In this document: positions 39,120 to 50,790 of the stretch, piece after piece
Position numbering within the stretch: position 1 is the first letter of the stretch
How the letters are laid out: every line of letters begins with the position of its first letter
Source of the DNA: Oscheius dolichura
Lineage: Eukaryota > Nematoda > Chromadorea > Rhabditida > Rhabditidae
Reading direction: 5' to 3'
Assembly: GCA_932521035.1 (NCBI GenBank)
Contig: OW051497.1
Coordinates: forward strand, 8,184,001 to 8,248,000
Length of the DNA stretch: 64,000 bases
Notes under the pieces: generated by a model
What the model saw: the letters and a program-made list of their open reading frames with translations, nothing else
Databases searched by the model: none
Told to the model about the DNA's origin: nothing
Translations under genes and position numbers: made by a program

Positions 39120-41049
39120 GCATGTTGATTCCTTGAAGGGAATTGTTGGTTTCAGATGGGTGCATACATGGGCACAAAGACAAAAATGTCTGAAACACTA
39201 TAGAGGTTCTTCTAGGTGAATGGCTTATTCAGCAGAAGGCATTTGCTGCAATATGATTTGCGAGAGAAACATACGCAGGTGCTTAAACACAATGACGTTT
39301 CGATGGATTCTTTCTAGAAACTTTCTACTATCACGACATCGCATTGTTGTACTATCCCGAAAACCAGACTAATTAGTCCGTGTCTCAGGAAAATCCTCAG
39401 TGTCAGCTGTAGACGACAGGCTCTCGAGAAAAGAAACTGTTTGTATTGAAACGGACAGATTGAATAACAAAACGTTTTCGAGCGCCTAAGATCTTCCATT
39501 GATAGGCTAGCCGGGTTTTTAGAAAATGTCGTGCTGGATAGTTTTTATTTTGTGGTAAGACTTAGAGTAACCGCGGTCTTTAGATCTCTAGTAGAAATTA
39601 TGTGTCAATGGGCCGTTGTAAATTTTGGAGCTTCGGCAAAATATCGCTGGAGCCATTGGGATTATCTTTCATCGAGAGATCGGTTCTTCTCAAAATTGCA
39701 GCCATCAGTGTTTGGATATTCGTTAAGGTTAGATAGGCGTTAAACATTTCTATCCGCTCACTTCCCCACTCTTAGACAATTATACTCAGTAACATTTATT
39801 GCGTCTCTAACAAGCTAACAAGCGCAGACAAAAGGAGATGACGAGAAGCTCGACGGAGTTCTTACTGTTGTCGAATTACGGTATAAACTCGTTTGTTTCA
39901 TAGCAAAGTCACTATTTGCATTGCTCGGGAAGTGCTGATATTCTTAAGTTTCCAGCGCTGTTGAGGAGGAGTGCAAAAGAAGTTTGGCTGACTAGATCTC
40001 TTCCTAATGATCAACAAAACTAAACGCAAGTTTTATTGAACCTCACAATCCACAATTGTAATTTTAACAATGATCACACACCTCATATTAAACATGAAGG
40101 TGGCTCTCAAGCCTGAAAACATTTGAAGGAGCAAGCTTCAAATCAGGGCATGGGAAGGGTTGTTGAGCTGAAATATGAGGTTATAGTGAGCCGCTTATGT
40201 TTTCAGTACCGTCTTGGGGCGGCTGGGACCCACCTTCACAGACGGGCGGCGGCAAAGAGTCTTGGAGGGGGGCAGGTCTAAAAGTTCCTTTAACGGTTTA
40301 TGGAGAAATGTTGCCTGCATCTCCCCCTCCCTTATCTTTATCCTCGCTATGGTTCTTGGGCGTACCGTGGGCGGGCATGGTCCTGTAAAAGTCAAATATA
40401 TGGTTAGGAGAAAGCATAGGAAAGAAGGACAGTTTCCCCTTTTATACACGGCATTTAGTTTGCGATAAATTTTCTGTTTTCCCGGCCATAACGGCCGTCT
40501 GGCGTCTCACTGTTAATGGCCTTGTGGCCAAAAAGATCTTTTTTGATAATTCTCTAACAAAGCGCCAGTTCAGAAGACGTCAGTTGAGCAGTACGAAAAG
40601 GTTACTGCGCTCTCAGGCGAAGCTAACATAAAAGAAAAAAGGGAGAGAGTTGTCCAGATACGTGTCGAACTTTTAAGTTGTCCAGATACGTGTCGTATTG
40701 TTGGAGAAGCGGGTGGAAGGGGGAAAATGGAAAGAAACTGAATACCAATAGTTAACAGTCCCTTTTATGTCTCCCCCGTGAGAATTCTGCATTCATAATG
40801 CCCCCGACGAAACAAACTGTCCAGAGTGGATCATTTGGAAGGGTAGAGATAAGTGTAGAGAAAAGCGAAGGAGAAAGGAAAGGCTATCTTGGACATTGGA
40901 TGAAGAAGGCTGTGTTCGGGGTCTCGGGGTCCCCTTTTATACGATTTTCGAGGAAGGGCGGAATACAGTGCATTCATAATGAGTGATATCATAAGAATGC
41001 AGGGACTGTCTCTAACCGTAAACAAAAATGACGGGGGCAGATATTTTTC
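39120..41049. other. intergenic, no gene recognised
   Basis: About 1.9 kb with short frames on both strands but no clear exon. It contains a short direct repeat of GTTGTCCAGATACGTGTCG at about 40650 and 40677, and related T-rich phrases (CCTTTTAT, CATTCATAATG) near 40760-40800 and 40930-40980. These suggest partial duplication of the local sequence. Confidence 0.4.
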
Positions 41050-41820
41050 TCCTACAGCCCCATCCACATTGGCGCTCTTTCCAGCACAAGCTTTCCACAA
41101 GCCTGTGTTTAACTGGAAGAAGCTATCAATGCGACAGTGACTCCGCTCAGGACGACGAGACTTTGATGAATAAATTCAGTAGAATAACGTCAATACACGG
41201 CGATGGTGAAGGGTAGATGAGTGTCTTCTTTTCACTTCTCGATATTCCAGATAAAAGAACAATAGTCTCATTTTTTTTCTGAAAAGAACAAAAGCGAAGC
41301 CTTTCCTCCACACAAGACCGCACAAAGAAAGACCTGATATTCGTAAACAAAAACTTCAAAGCAAAAAAAGGGGGAAAACTTCCAATAGCATTATATTTTT
41401 GTGAAATAAAAAAAGCTTTTATATTTTATATTTTATATGACCAGAACCAATAAAGTATCTTTCAATTGATCGACGCATACAGTTCTCTCTTTCAGATACG
41501 GCCCCAATTCACGTTGCAGAGCTTTCCAACACAAATCATTGCCTGTGTGGAAGAAGCTATTAATATGCGGATTAATCCGTTCAAGACTGAGATTTAAACG
41601 GATAAAATCAGTAGGATGGAGTCGACGCTGTATTATGATGAAGAGTCCCTGCTTATCCTGATTCTATTTATTCGCATCCCGGATAAAAGAACAAGGAAAA
41701 CACTCCTCAGAGTTGCTTTCAAACATATTGTGTACAACACCGATGAAGTATTATTAACGAGGGGATATATGAAGGGTTTCAATTTTTTTGAACTCCCGCC
41801 GCCTCCCGAATGACTCAGCT
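41050..41820 (+). pseudogene. two diverged tandem units, probably gene remnants
   Basis: 41050-41270 and 41500-41710 align along most of their length (shared phrases such as TGGAAGAAGCTAT, AAATTCAGTAG or AAATCAGTAG, and GATAAAAGAACAA) but with many substitutions and indels. In the second unit a frame reads RPQFTLQSFPTQIIACVEEA and later RIPDKRTRKTLLRVAFKHI to NFFELPPPPE (stop near 41812). The first unit keeps only fragments of this. I do not recognise the product. The unequal decay suggests one old duplicate and one copy that may be partly functional. The short ATTTTAT repeat at 41419-41440 separates them. Confidence 0.4.
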
Positions 41821-42372
41821 TGAAAATCCTACATCTCTATCTGATCTCTCAACTTTCTTAATTTGTCGTTTTGTCTTCCTTTCTTCAACTGAATCGTTGT
41901 TAATCAACCCTGTTAATCCGAGGATACAAATGAGGACTTGTTAGTCTGTGTGGAAATGTGCCGACGTCATAAATCTACGTCGCTCCGGTCATTTTATTCT
42001 GCCGTATCAAATTATGATTATAAATCAACGTAGGCCATTTCATTTTAGTTGAAACTGCAATGTTAAGCAAATAGACATTTCATAATTGGCTGTGTTTCGA
42101 GGCACTCATAGATTGGAGGACAGACTCTTTGGCACAAAAGTCGCGCCAGGGCGAGTCGACCGGCCCCACGTTGGCGCAAAATCGATACACTCGCAAGTTT
42201 CTTTCTCTCGGAGTGGTCCATTCATTTGACTTCTTAGCGTCTTGCCGAGAACGAGGTCGCTTTTAACAACGTGAGTTATTATCCAACTAGATTTGCTTGG
42301 TTTGAAATTAATTTCTCACTGGGGGCCGATTAATTTCGGTGTAATATGTAAACAAAACATATTCATTTCAGG
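41821..42372. other. upstream region of the MAP kinase kinase gene
   Basis: About 550 bp with no exon seen. It ends in ATTTCAG plus one base before the ATG at 42373. This could be an intron acceptor from an untranslated exon or a spliced-leader acceptor. Confidence 0.4.
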
Positions 42373-44201
42373 ATGGTGGACAGGCCAAATGGCCTAATGG
42401 GCGGTGTGGCTCGCCCAGGAAGTCTGCCTATATCGGATGTTAAAAATCCCCGCGAGGACGAGGATCAACGGATGCTGTAAGTTAATCTCCTTTTTTGTTT
42501 CTATTGATTTTTTTTTATTTTCAGAGCCAAATTAGCTACGGGTGTTCTAAAATTCCCCAATAGTCCAACACGGTATAGCTTTGGAGCAACGAATCTCATC
42601 GACTGCGGAGTCATTGGTAGCGGGAATTTTGGAACCGTAAATAAGATGGAACACGCTCAGACCGGTCGGACAATGGCTGTCAAGGTAGTGCTTTTTAATA
42701 ATATTTACCAGCGGGCCTTCGGCAGCCTACGGCTGCCGTCTGTCTGTCAAAGTTATCCGTTTCGACCTGTGGCGACCTTTCCGCTTTTCCGCGGACAACC
42801 GCCTGCGGCGGTCGACGGGATTAAGAAATTTTTAATCCCTTTACCGTCGAACACTTTCCCATCGGACAGACAAACGCCATAGCGCTTTAATAGGAAGGGA
42901 TTATTTTGAGATTTTAGCGGATCCGCTTCCACAATGTCAACGGGAAGGAGCAGGAGCGCCTCCTTCGAGAGCATAACACCATGGCTCAAACTGAGCTGTG
43001 CGAAAACATTGTGAAATTCTATGGTGTGATCTTCCACGAGGTACTGTACCCGGTAGTCCATCAATTTCTAACCATTTCAGGGCGATTGCTGGATCTGTAT
43101 GGAATTATTAGACGTCTCCTTGGATAGATTGTATAAGCGTGTGTACAACCACCTTCACGAACGGATAACTGAACCTCTCATTGGACATATCGCTGTTTGT
43201 GTAAGATTTTTAGACGAACTTGTTGAATTTCGAAATTTAGACAATTACTGCTTTGGACTATCTCAAGACGCAGCTGCAAATCATTCACAGAGGTAAGTTC
43301 ACCTGTTTCCATTTGGGATTCTTAGAAATAGGGTCACTACTTGCTCTTTTTACAATCTTCTCCACATTTTATCTGCGAAAATAAGCTAGTGAATCTTTTA
43401 CAAGCTATCTTACTTTAAAATATTATGAAAATTTTTGAAATCGCAGACGTCAGCTTGTTAATACTGATGAAATTATGCATCCAGTCATATTGCGCACATT
43501 CTATTTTCATTTCCAGACGTGAAACCATCCAATGTGTTGGTAGACCGTAACGGCAACGTCAAACTTTGCGACTTTGGAATTTGTGGGGAGTTGGTGAATT
43601 CCATCGCCCGGTCACATGACGTCGGCTGTCAGCCGTATTTGGCGGTAAGTTTCCTTGTCCTTTTACAAAAGTATTCAAATGATTTCAGCCAGAGCGAGTA
43701 ACAAAACTGCAGTCTTCCTATGACGTACGGTCCGATGTGTGGTCTCTGGGGCTGACACTGGTTAGTTTCCCCTAATGCTTTCTTGAAACAGCCGACCATT
43801 TTTTCAGTATGAGATTGCTAAAGGTGTATTCCCCTACCGCAACGTGTCTTCTCCGTTTGAACAGATCAACGCGGTAAGCTTTGCTGTCTATTTTTAGCCT
43901 AGTCTTCTTTTCAGGTTGTTCGAGAGGACCCTCCTCAGTTAGTATCAAATGATGAGAACGATTTCTCTCCAGAATTTGTCCTCTTTGTTAATTCTTGTTT
44001 GACCAAGGAATATCGCCACCGACCAAAATATGACGGACTGAAACGGATGCCTTTCTTCATCAAGTACAGTACCCTTTCTATTTCTTTAATTAAAAATATT
44101 TCAGATACAAAACAGATACACTGATGATCGATGCTGTCAAAGAGCAGCTCGGTGCCTACGCGCTGGACGCCTGGAACAATCCTGAGCCACAACGAGCTTA
44201 A
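42373..44201 (+). CDS. MAP kinase kinase (MKK4/MKK3/6-type dual-specificity kinase)
   Basis: A MAP2K that would phosphorylate a JNK or p38 MAP kinase on Thr and Tyr. It is about 370 residues, starting MVDRPNGLMGG. Motifs in order: glycine loop GSGNFGTV, MAVK with the catalytic Lys, the helix RLLREHNTMAQTELCENIVK, ICMELLDVSLDRLY, the catalytic loop IIHRDVKPSNVLVD, CDFGICGELVNSIARS and the activation segment to VGCQPYLAPERV, SYDVRSDVWSLGLTLYEIA, and the C-terminal RHRPKYDGLKRMPFF with a short tail. The activation segment Ser-Ile-Ala-Arg-Ser fits the S-x-A-K-T site of MKK3/4/6 better than MEK1/2. RPKY, and the tail where MKK4 has its docking domain, point towards MKK4. Introns are short except one of 233 nt. 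Confidence 0.94.
42685..42917 (+). other. long, foldback-rich intron
   Basis: A 233-nt intron directly after the catalytic-Lys exon, in a gene with mostly 40- to 60-nt introns. It contains consecutive self-complementary elements: GGCAGCC/GGCTGCC (42721-42737), CCGC/GCGG (42781-42794), ACCGCC/GGCGGT (42798-42812), GACGG-GATTAA/TTAATC-CCGTC (42814-42848), all enclosed by GTCTGTC (42738-42748) pairing with GACAGACA (42865-42872). It is GC-rich compared with other introns. It could be an embedded structured RNA or a foldback element. Confidence 0.6.
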
Positions 44202-44652
44202 CTACCTGTTGTCATTGATATTTTCTTGAATGAGAGATTTTCCCCCGGCCAATTCTTGTCCTCTCGATCCCTTCAGCAGAACTTCCTCGCCTCAATTTTT
44301 GTGCCAATGCTCCGTGTCAGTTCGACTTTGTTACAAAATTAATTAGCGCCCAAATGTTTCATGATCTCATCTATCTTTGTGTACTACTTTCGGGGATATA
44401 TATTTTCTTCCTATTTAATATATTTTTCCGGTATTTGTTGTGATTTTCTGTGCTCTAGAGCTTCCGTAAAACCGATAGAAGAGTAATATTTTACAGTTCG
44501 TCTTATCTTATCTCGTGGCTCTTTTTCTGGCCACGAGGGTTGATTTGTCAGGTCGTTAACTCCTCTTCCGAAGGAGATTACGCTCACCGAAAGATGAAAA
44601 CTACAATAACTAAACTACAATTGTAGCGTAGATCATTCGACATTATTTGTTT

Positions 44653-44658
44653 AATAAA
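44653..44658 (+). terminator. candidate poly(A) signal downstream of the MAP2K
   Basis: AATAAA 452 nt after the stop. No nearer canonical signal was noticed. Confidence 0.35.
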
Positions 44659-45624
44659 AGTTCAAAGGCTGTATATTTCCATCGTTTTCTTCAAATAGAC
44701 GGCAGTGACAATGAAAACAATCGTAGAGGAAGGTCCTGACTGGCTCAAGATTATTTCTGGGTGCCACAGACGGGTCTGTTCAAAGTTTCAAAAATGATAA
44801 TTTTTCTTTAAATTAGCTCATGAAAATCCTACCCTAATAATGGGCAGATGTCTGTGTTTCTTACAGACAAGGAAATTTGCAATGGAACCCGTGGTAACAT
44901 CGTTCCATTCTCCTCGATTAACACATCCGGACATGAAGTAGCTTAATCTCGTATACGCCTAGAAGTACTCATGTATCAGCAATAGTAGATCCTTACTAAA
45001 ACGGTGAACTCATTGCCATTATTGTTATCAGGTGCGAATGGCGCAAAATTATCGTAGCACAGGCGTGTTCTACTAAATCTTAACCTTCTCACCAGTTATT
45101 AAAGAATTCTTTCGTTGCTCAGCTGCTCGCTGTCAGTTTTTATATGGTGTTTCTATGTATTGTTCACTGAAACAATAGCTGGAAGTATTTTACTTCTAAC
45201 CCATCAATACTTAGTATAATACAAAAAGAGCACACAGGCAGCAGTGATGTAGTCTAAAACTATAGCTTAAGCCTATCATAGTAAATCTCGCCCTATTCGC
45301 AATTGTTCCATTTCTTACGGTAACTAACATAGTGACAGAGAGAATATATCGATTAATAGATAAACTGTCAACCAAGAAGACAAATTATTAGGTAAAGTCC
45401 ACGAGACAAAAGCAATATTGCATGCGTCTTTATTAATTTCCGCTAAACAACATCCATTTTTTACCGGCTATAAAATTGCGCTCTACGGCCAAGCGCGCTC
45501 TAATACGATTACAACGTTGGCGTCCTGCCAGTATTGCGACAATCAGCTGTAACGCACACACACTCAACGCGTGATAACTTTCCCACTTACCACGTCTTTC
45601 CTCCGGCATCAATGAACTTTTACT
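44659..45624. other. intergenic, no gene recognised
   Basis: About 1 kb between MAP2K and the checkpoint gene, with only short frames. It is the presumed promoter of the gene at 45625. A TCTAAAACTATA phrase at about 45251 recurs at about 49202, probably by chance or as a scrap of a repeat. Confidence 0.4.
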
Positions 45625-47367
45625 ATGTCCAACAAATCACAACACGCTAAGCTTTTAAGGTGAGAAAAGCGGGGAGAGCAAATTATCGATTCTCGTGTTT
45701 CAGTTCCATAAAAGAAGCTGTACAAAGTTCTACGGATGAAGATAACGTGTCTTTTATTGTCGGGTGAGTTGGTCAGCCTTTTATTTTGTTAATTGCCGTT
45801 TATATAGGTCAATCCTCCTGTTTGAACAGTATTATGCCGCTAGCAACAAAGAGAATTTTCGGAAAATCCTCAGCGAAGCCCTAGCTGTGTATGGACCGGG
45901 TACAAAGTTCGACGGAGATGACAGGGTCATCTCATTGTATATTTTATTAGTGGGTTACACATTATTAATGTTTATTTTGTTATAACAGGGAAAATATTCA
46001 CGGTCATCCACTCCGGCAGAGATCTATGATCGTATGAACGAGACTGGTACATATAGGAAATCTGCTAAATTTTATATTGAATGGAGCAAGGTCTTTCATC
46101 AAGCTGGACACACTTCAAGAGCTAAGGTAGCTAAATATCAGTTCAGTTATAAAATTGGGCTGTTTAGGAAATAGTCTGCGACGGATTAAAGCGGAATGCT
46201 AGGCCTGAACATGTACTAGACGCGTTTATTAAAGAATACGGTATGGAGAACGCCGTAGCAGCAAAGTGAGCTTGCCTTTTCTTTTCTTACTAGACATTTT
46301 AAAGAACTCCTGGTCGTTCTCTGCCCACATCGGCCTCAAGAACAGCAAAGAAACAGTTATTCCCTAAAAGCTCCCCCACCTTGCCTCCAAAGTTTATTAA
46401 AGAAGAAATGATTCTGCCCACTGGCTTTGCCATCCCAGAGGAGGATCCTTCCAGGTAATATAAGTCTAACATTCTTACGAACTGTCAAATATTTTAGAGC
46501 GGAGCCTGCAACAAACGAGTCGCTGCCCTTAGTTCCCCTGCCAATTGACTTGGATGATACATCTGACGATATGTCTGAAGATACAGAAAATGTTAAACCG
46601 GAGGGAAGCGACGAAGATAGCTATGTAAAAAGGAAAACATTAGGAGTACTGGTGAGTCATACTTATTGTTGCTATTTCATAACCATCATATTTAGGTGCC
46701 AGCAACGGGTTTTCAACTAGAGGATTATGATCTTGCCAAAGTGTATGAAGAAGAAGAGCGGAAGATTGAGAAAATAGAAGCCAACAAAGGCAATATTGAA
46801 AATGGAAGTGTCCAAGTTCCCAGAAGAGGCAGTTGCTCGCCAACGTCGAGTGCAGGACAGGTAGGTCACTATTTATATCAGCATCAACAATTGTTATTGC
46901 AGCATGGCGCTGTTCGAGCACTTTTCCAAAAAGTCCAACCATCGGCACAACCAACTCTTCCCGTTTCAAGGACATTGTTGCAATATAGCCATGCAAGTAA
47001 TCTGGTGTTGCCCGAGTCTATCTTCCCACCATCTGCTCCCGAATCGTAAGAATTTCTTTTAATACTTTTTAACGATTTGTTATTTAGAAGGACGTCTGTA
47101 GAAGAGGAGATTTTCGTGTCAGCAACGGACGCCTTTAAAAACCTTCGAGCGGAGCCGGAAGAGGACCCAGACGATCGGCGGCTTACCGGCTTTGACAAGA
47201 TGCTTTTAAAAAGGAAAAAATCCCTGGCTAGCAGGCAATCACTGGTAGGAATCGTTCTTTATTATAACACAATTTGTTTTCAGGCAAATCCAAAACCACA
47301 ACCAGACACGTTGGACGTTATTTTTGGCAAAATGAAGATGTCTTCTCCCAGTACTTCCCAGCAATAA
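45625..47367 (+). CDS. MAD3/BUBR1-type spindle checkpoint protein without kinase domain
   Basis: It begins MSNKSQHAKLL. The N-terminal Mad3/BUB1 homology region is visible: ILLFEQYYAASNKENFRKIL, then STPAEIYDRMNETGTYRKSA, KFYIEWSKVFHQAGHTSRAK and CDGLKRNARPEHVLDAFIKE. These match the TPR-like fold of BUBR1 (FYISWAEEYE, KAEPLERL). The rest is low-complexity and acidic (DLDDTSDDMSEDTENVKPEG, KVYEEEERKIEKIEANKG) and ends KPQPDTLDVIFGKM. No kinase domain follows, so it resembles MAD-3/SAN-1 rather than BUB1. The family delays anaphase by inhibiting APC/C-Cdc20. An NKEN motif lies within the domain but not at the usual KEN-box site. Exon joins near 45940 and 46290 are the least sure. Introns are 30-60 nt. 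Confidence 0.83.
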
Positions 47368-47748
47368 TTATAGGATTCTATTGAATAGATTGTGCAGTTT
47401 ATATTCCCTTTGTGCAAATTGTATTATTATTTAGCTATGTACTTTCCAATAGGCGAGATTGTTCTCCAAACCTCATTTTCTTATGTGATCTAATTTTACA
47501 GGATTAAAGTTCTTTCATTTTTAAAGAATGGTGTCCGCTCGGAATTAAATGTCAAGTGACTGCATTCACACGGCGATTTTTCCCATTGAAAAGGGCGAAG
47601 CCATTAGTTAGCCAAGGAAATAGGGGATCGAAATATTAATTTGAACATTTATACTGTAATATTGCACATAATGGGAGAAAAAGCTTCTGGTTTGAAAGAC
47701 AATAATATTAAAGAACAAGGTATGATACAAACATAAGGCCTAAGTCCT

Positions 47749-50700
47749 TTAGGAGTTAAGAATACTGTCCCGCAATGTATTCGATATGCACCAGCCCCGT
47801 CTGGTATCCTCCACTCGTGGAATACACAACTCATCCCAAGCACATCCCGTCTGAACACGAAATGAATAAAAGTATTATCTTCTTGATTACCTTGATAGCA
47901 TCCGGATTACAGCTGATAATCCGCATGTATTCCAAGTCAGTCATCCGCATTTGCTCGAACCTTCCTTCGGGAAGGGCAGGATCTCCTCCCCAGGGTCCGA
48001 CTCGTCCCATCTCTCTCACCCCTCCTGCAATGATTGGCATCACCGTTGTTATTCCCAGTCCACCGTGGGCCAGGTCCGTTTTCATTTCGAATTGTTCCCG
48101 GGCACTGTATTCATTCTCTCCGGTGTAAAGCATGGGTATTATTTGAACAGAATAACGCGTTCCCTGGCGAAGATTACGTAAAACTACCGAAGTCTGTAAA
48201 CATAGAAAAACTTTGTGCTGGTAAAGTTCATAAAACACACGTTATGTGAGTCGCTGATGATGATCCTTGACCACTGTTCCGGGGAAATGTCCTTCCTATC
48301 TGTGTAGAGGATTGTTGCTCCTGGAAGGACACACATTTAACTACAGCTAGGGTACGTTATCCACGCACAGGGTCTACTTTGCCGCTCTAGACAAAGAACG
48401 TCGTTCGGAGAACACCGTACTTCGCGCCCTTTAAGTATACTCTAGGTAAAATTAAGAGTGCACATCATCAGCTTATTCTTTTCGGGAATATTGGCTTAAA
48501 AGTGTAATTTCTGGCCCATTGACAGAGTGCAGGTTTCGGTGTCCATCTGCTGAGCATAAAGTGATTTGCCGAAGGGTCATTGTGCGGGATTGCAAGCGAG
48601 CTTCCGCCTTTGGGCATGACAAAACATGACTCAATTTTCATGCTTTAACCCACTTCTTCCTTATTTGACTTATGTCTTATACTTGTGTTTTCTTTTCCTT
48701 TTCGCACTATAACCTGCTCAGGAATTCTAAATTTAGGGGGGAAATAACAAATTTTCCTCTTCTGCCTTTGAATATCTTTCTATCCAATTTTTGCCACAAT
48801 CCCGTAACCTTTCCCCGTCTAGGTAAACATGTTCTGAAAAGGCGGACGAACCTGTGACCCTGTCAAGTATTTCTTCTGGGTAAGTCCAAGTTATTTGTAC
48901 GACTCCTGGGGCAATATTCCGATATGACAGAGAATTTCCCTCGGCTGACGTCTCCACATCGGATGCCTCTTCTGCAAATGATTGATATATTCTACGCCAT
49001 TTCAATATTTATAGAAGCTGGGGGTGGGAGGAGGGAGACGTAGTGGAAAATTAGCGTAGCGCAGGGGAAAAATAGAAGCTTCTAATGTTTTCTACGTAAC
49101 AAAGGTGAGAATTAAGAATACTAAAAACAAAAAGTATGAGGTATTATTTATATTTATTCATCAAACGGGTTAATATGCTGTGTTTGGTCGGTATTCCTCC
49201 AATCTAAAACTATAGGTTAAGAGGTTGTTGTTAGTGCAGAGAATTAGGTATAAATAGCCTCGAAGAATTGCATATAAACCCTACCGACAGTTTTGAAGCG
49301 GTAGACTGAAGGTGCTCGCAAAATCGTTCCATTCCGATAGCGTATGTTCACTTTGACATAGTAGATCGTGGAACTTTTTAAGTTATTCAGAGCAATAGAC
49401 GCTTCCGGTGAATTGAGCCGCGTCTGCCGCCATTCTCCTTCAGGACGATTCTGAAGCATTTCCTACTGTAGGGATTCTTGAATTCCTGTTTCAAATTTCG
49501 TAAATATTCAACCCGTGGCGGGTCGTGTTGCGTGGATCATATGGATAACATTTTGCAGAAAAAAAGGCGGCGCTCTTCTTCCTCATAATGATCGTCTGTG
49601 TTTTTGGCGTATAGCTGCGAGATCAAAGTGATTCCTAATGCGCCTTCGCGACGGCTCCCTGCTCAGCCTTCCAAGGGCTCTAGACGTGCTAATTTTTCCC
49701 CGTCTTTTTTTGTAAACAGATTATTTCGTTCTCGGGAATTCATGATTACTGTAGAGATATTTAGTTATTCGCAGGTTCCGTTAGTCGTTCAAAAAGGACC
49801 ATGTGTTGACACACACACCAACGGTCTAACGGCTTCAAGCGCTTTTTCCAAACGAACATACGCCCCAACATTTTGAATAACGAAGACTTCCCTGTCGCTG
49901 CAAAACATGGCCCTTTAGCTATTTTCCCTATAAGACCAACGCCATTAAAAGTACAGGCATTACGCTCTAAAAGCAACGGATATCCCCCATAAACACGCCT
50001 TTGTTTTGGGTTTAAAAACGTCTCTCAAGTGCTATAAGAGGGGTTATCCCCCTTGCTAATGTCTAGCCCCGGGGCGCTTTTTGATTCCAGAGCTCATTTA
50101 TTTCGAAAGGATACAAATTGAGAAATCTTACCAAGTCCTCGCTCAGGTAAACATCATAACCTGCTACTCGATCCACTTGTACAAATCTTAAAATTTCACT
50201 TTGAAATCCCAACTAGTGGCGAGAAAACTTACGGCTCCAAGATCCATTGAACTTTAACTGAATTTACTTCGTGAGAATAAATAACATCTACTTTTTGAAT
50301 TGGATTTTGTTCCGCTATAAACAACCACCGTTTCTTCCATCTATTATTCATCTAGTTTTTACCTTCAGGTGTCTTGAACTTGAACATTCCGCTCTGAGTG
50401 ACCACATTATTTTGTAAGACAGTTGTTATCCTCAGGACGTAATCCGTGTTGCTGAAATGTTTTTGACTTTTGTTCCCTGTTAACAAGGGTCAACACCTCT
50501 TGAGATTGTGCAAGACGGCCGACGGGTTCGCTCCCCGGAATTGAACGCTCTTCCAGTTGCTTTCACCCGCTTCCGTGTACTGTACATCGTAAGCTGAAAA
50601 GGGATACTCTTCTTGTTTTTCCTGTTGCTCTCTCCCTCCCTTTTCGTTACACTACAATTTCTTTGTTTTGCTATTCCCCTTGGCTACAGTGGCAACTAAA

Positions 50701-50757
50701 TTCGGAGAATTATTCGAAAGAGCGGGGGATGTCGTGTTCTGATATCAAAACGCGCGA

Positions 50758-50790
<33 letters not shown>

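Noticed and set aside
40195-40470. Gene on either strand around 40.2-40.5 kb
   Set aside because: Both strands are open but neither starts with ATG or shows splice partners or known motifs.
45251-49222. Shared phrase TCTAAAACTATA(G)NTTAAG at 45251 and 49202
   Set aside because: Too short and AT-rich to distinguish from chance.
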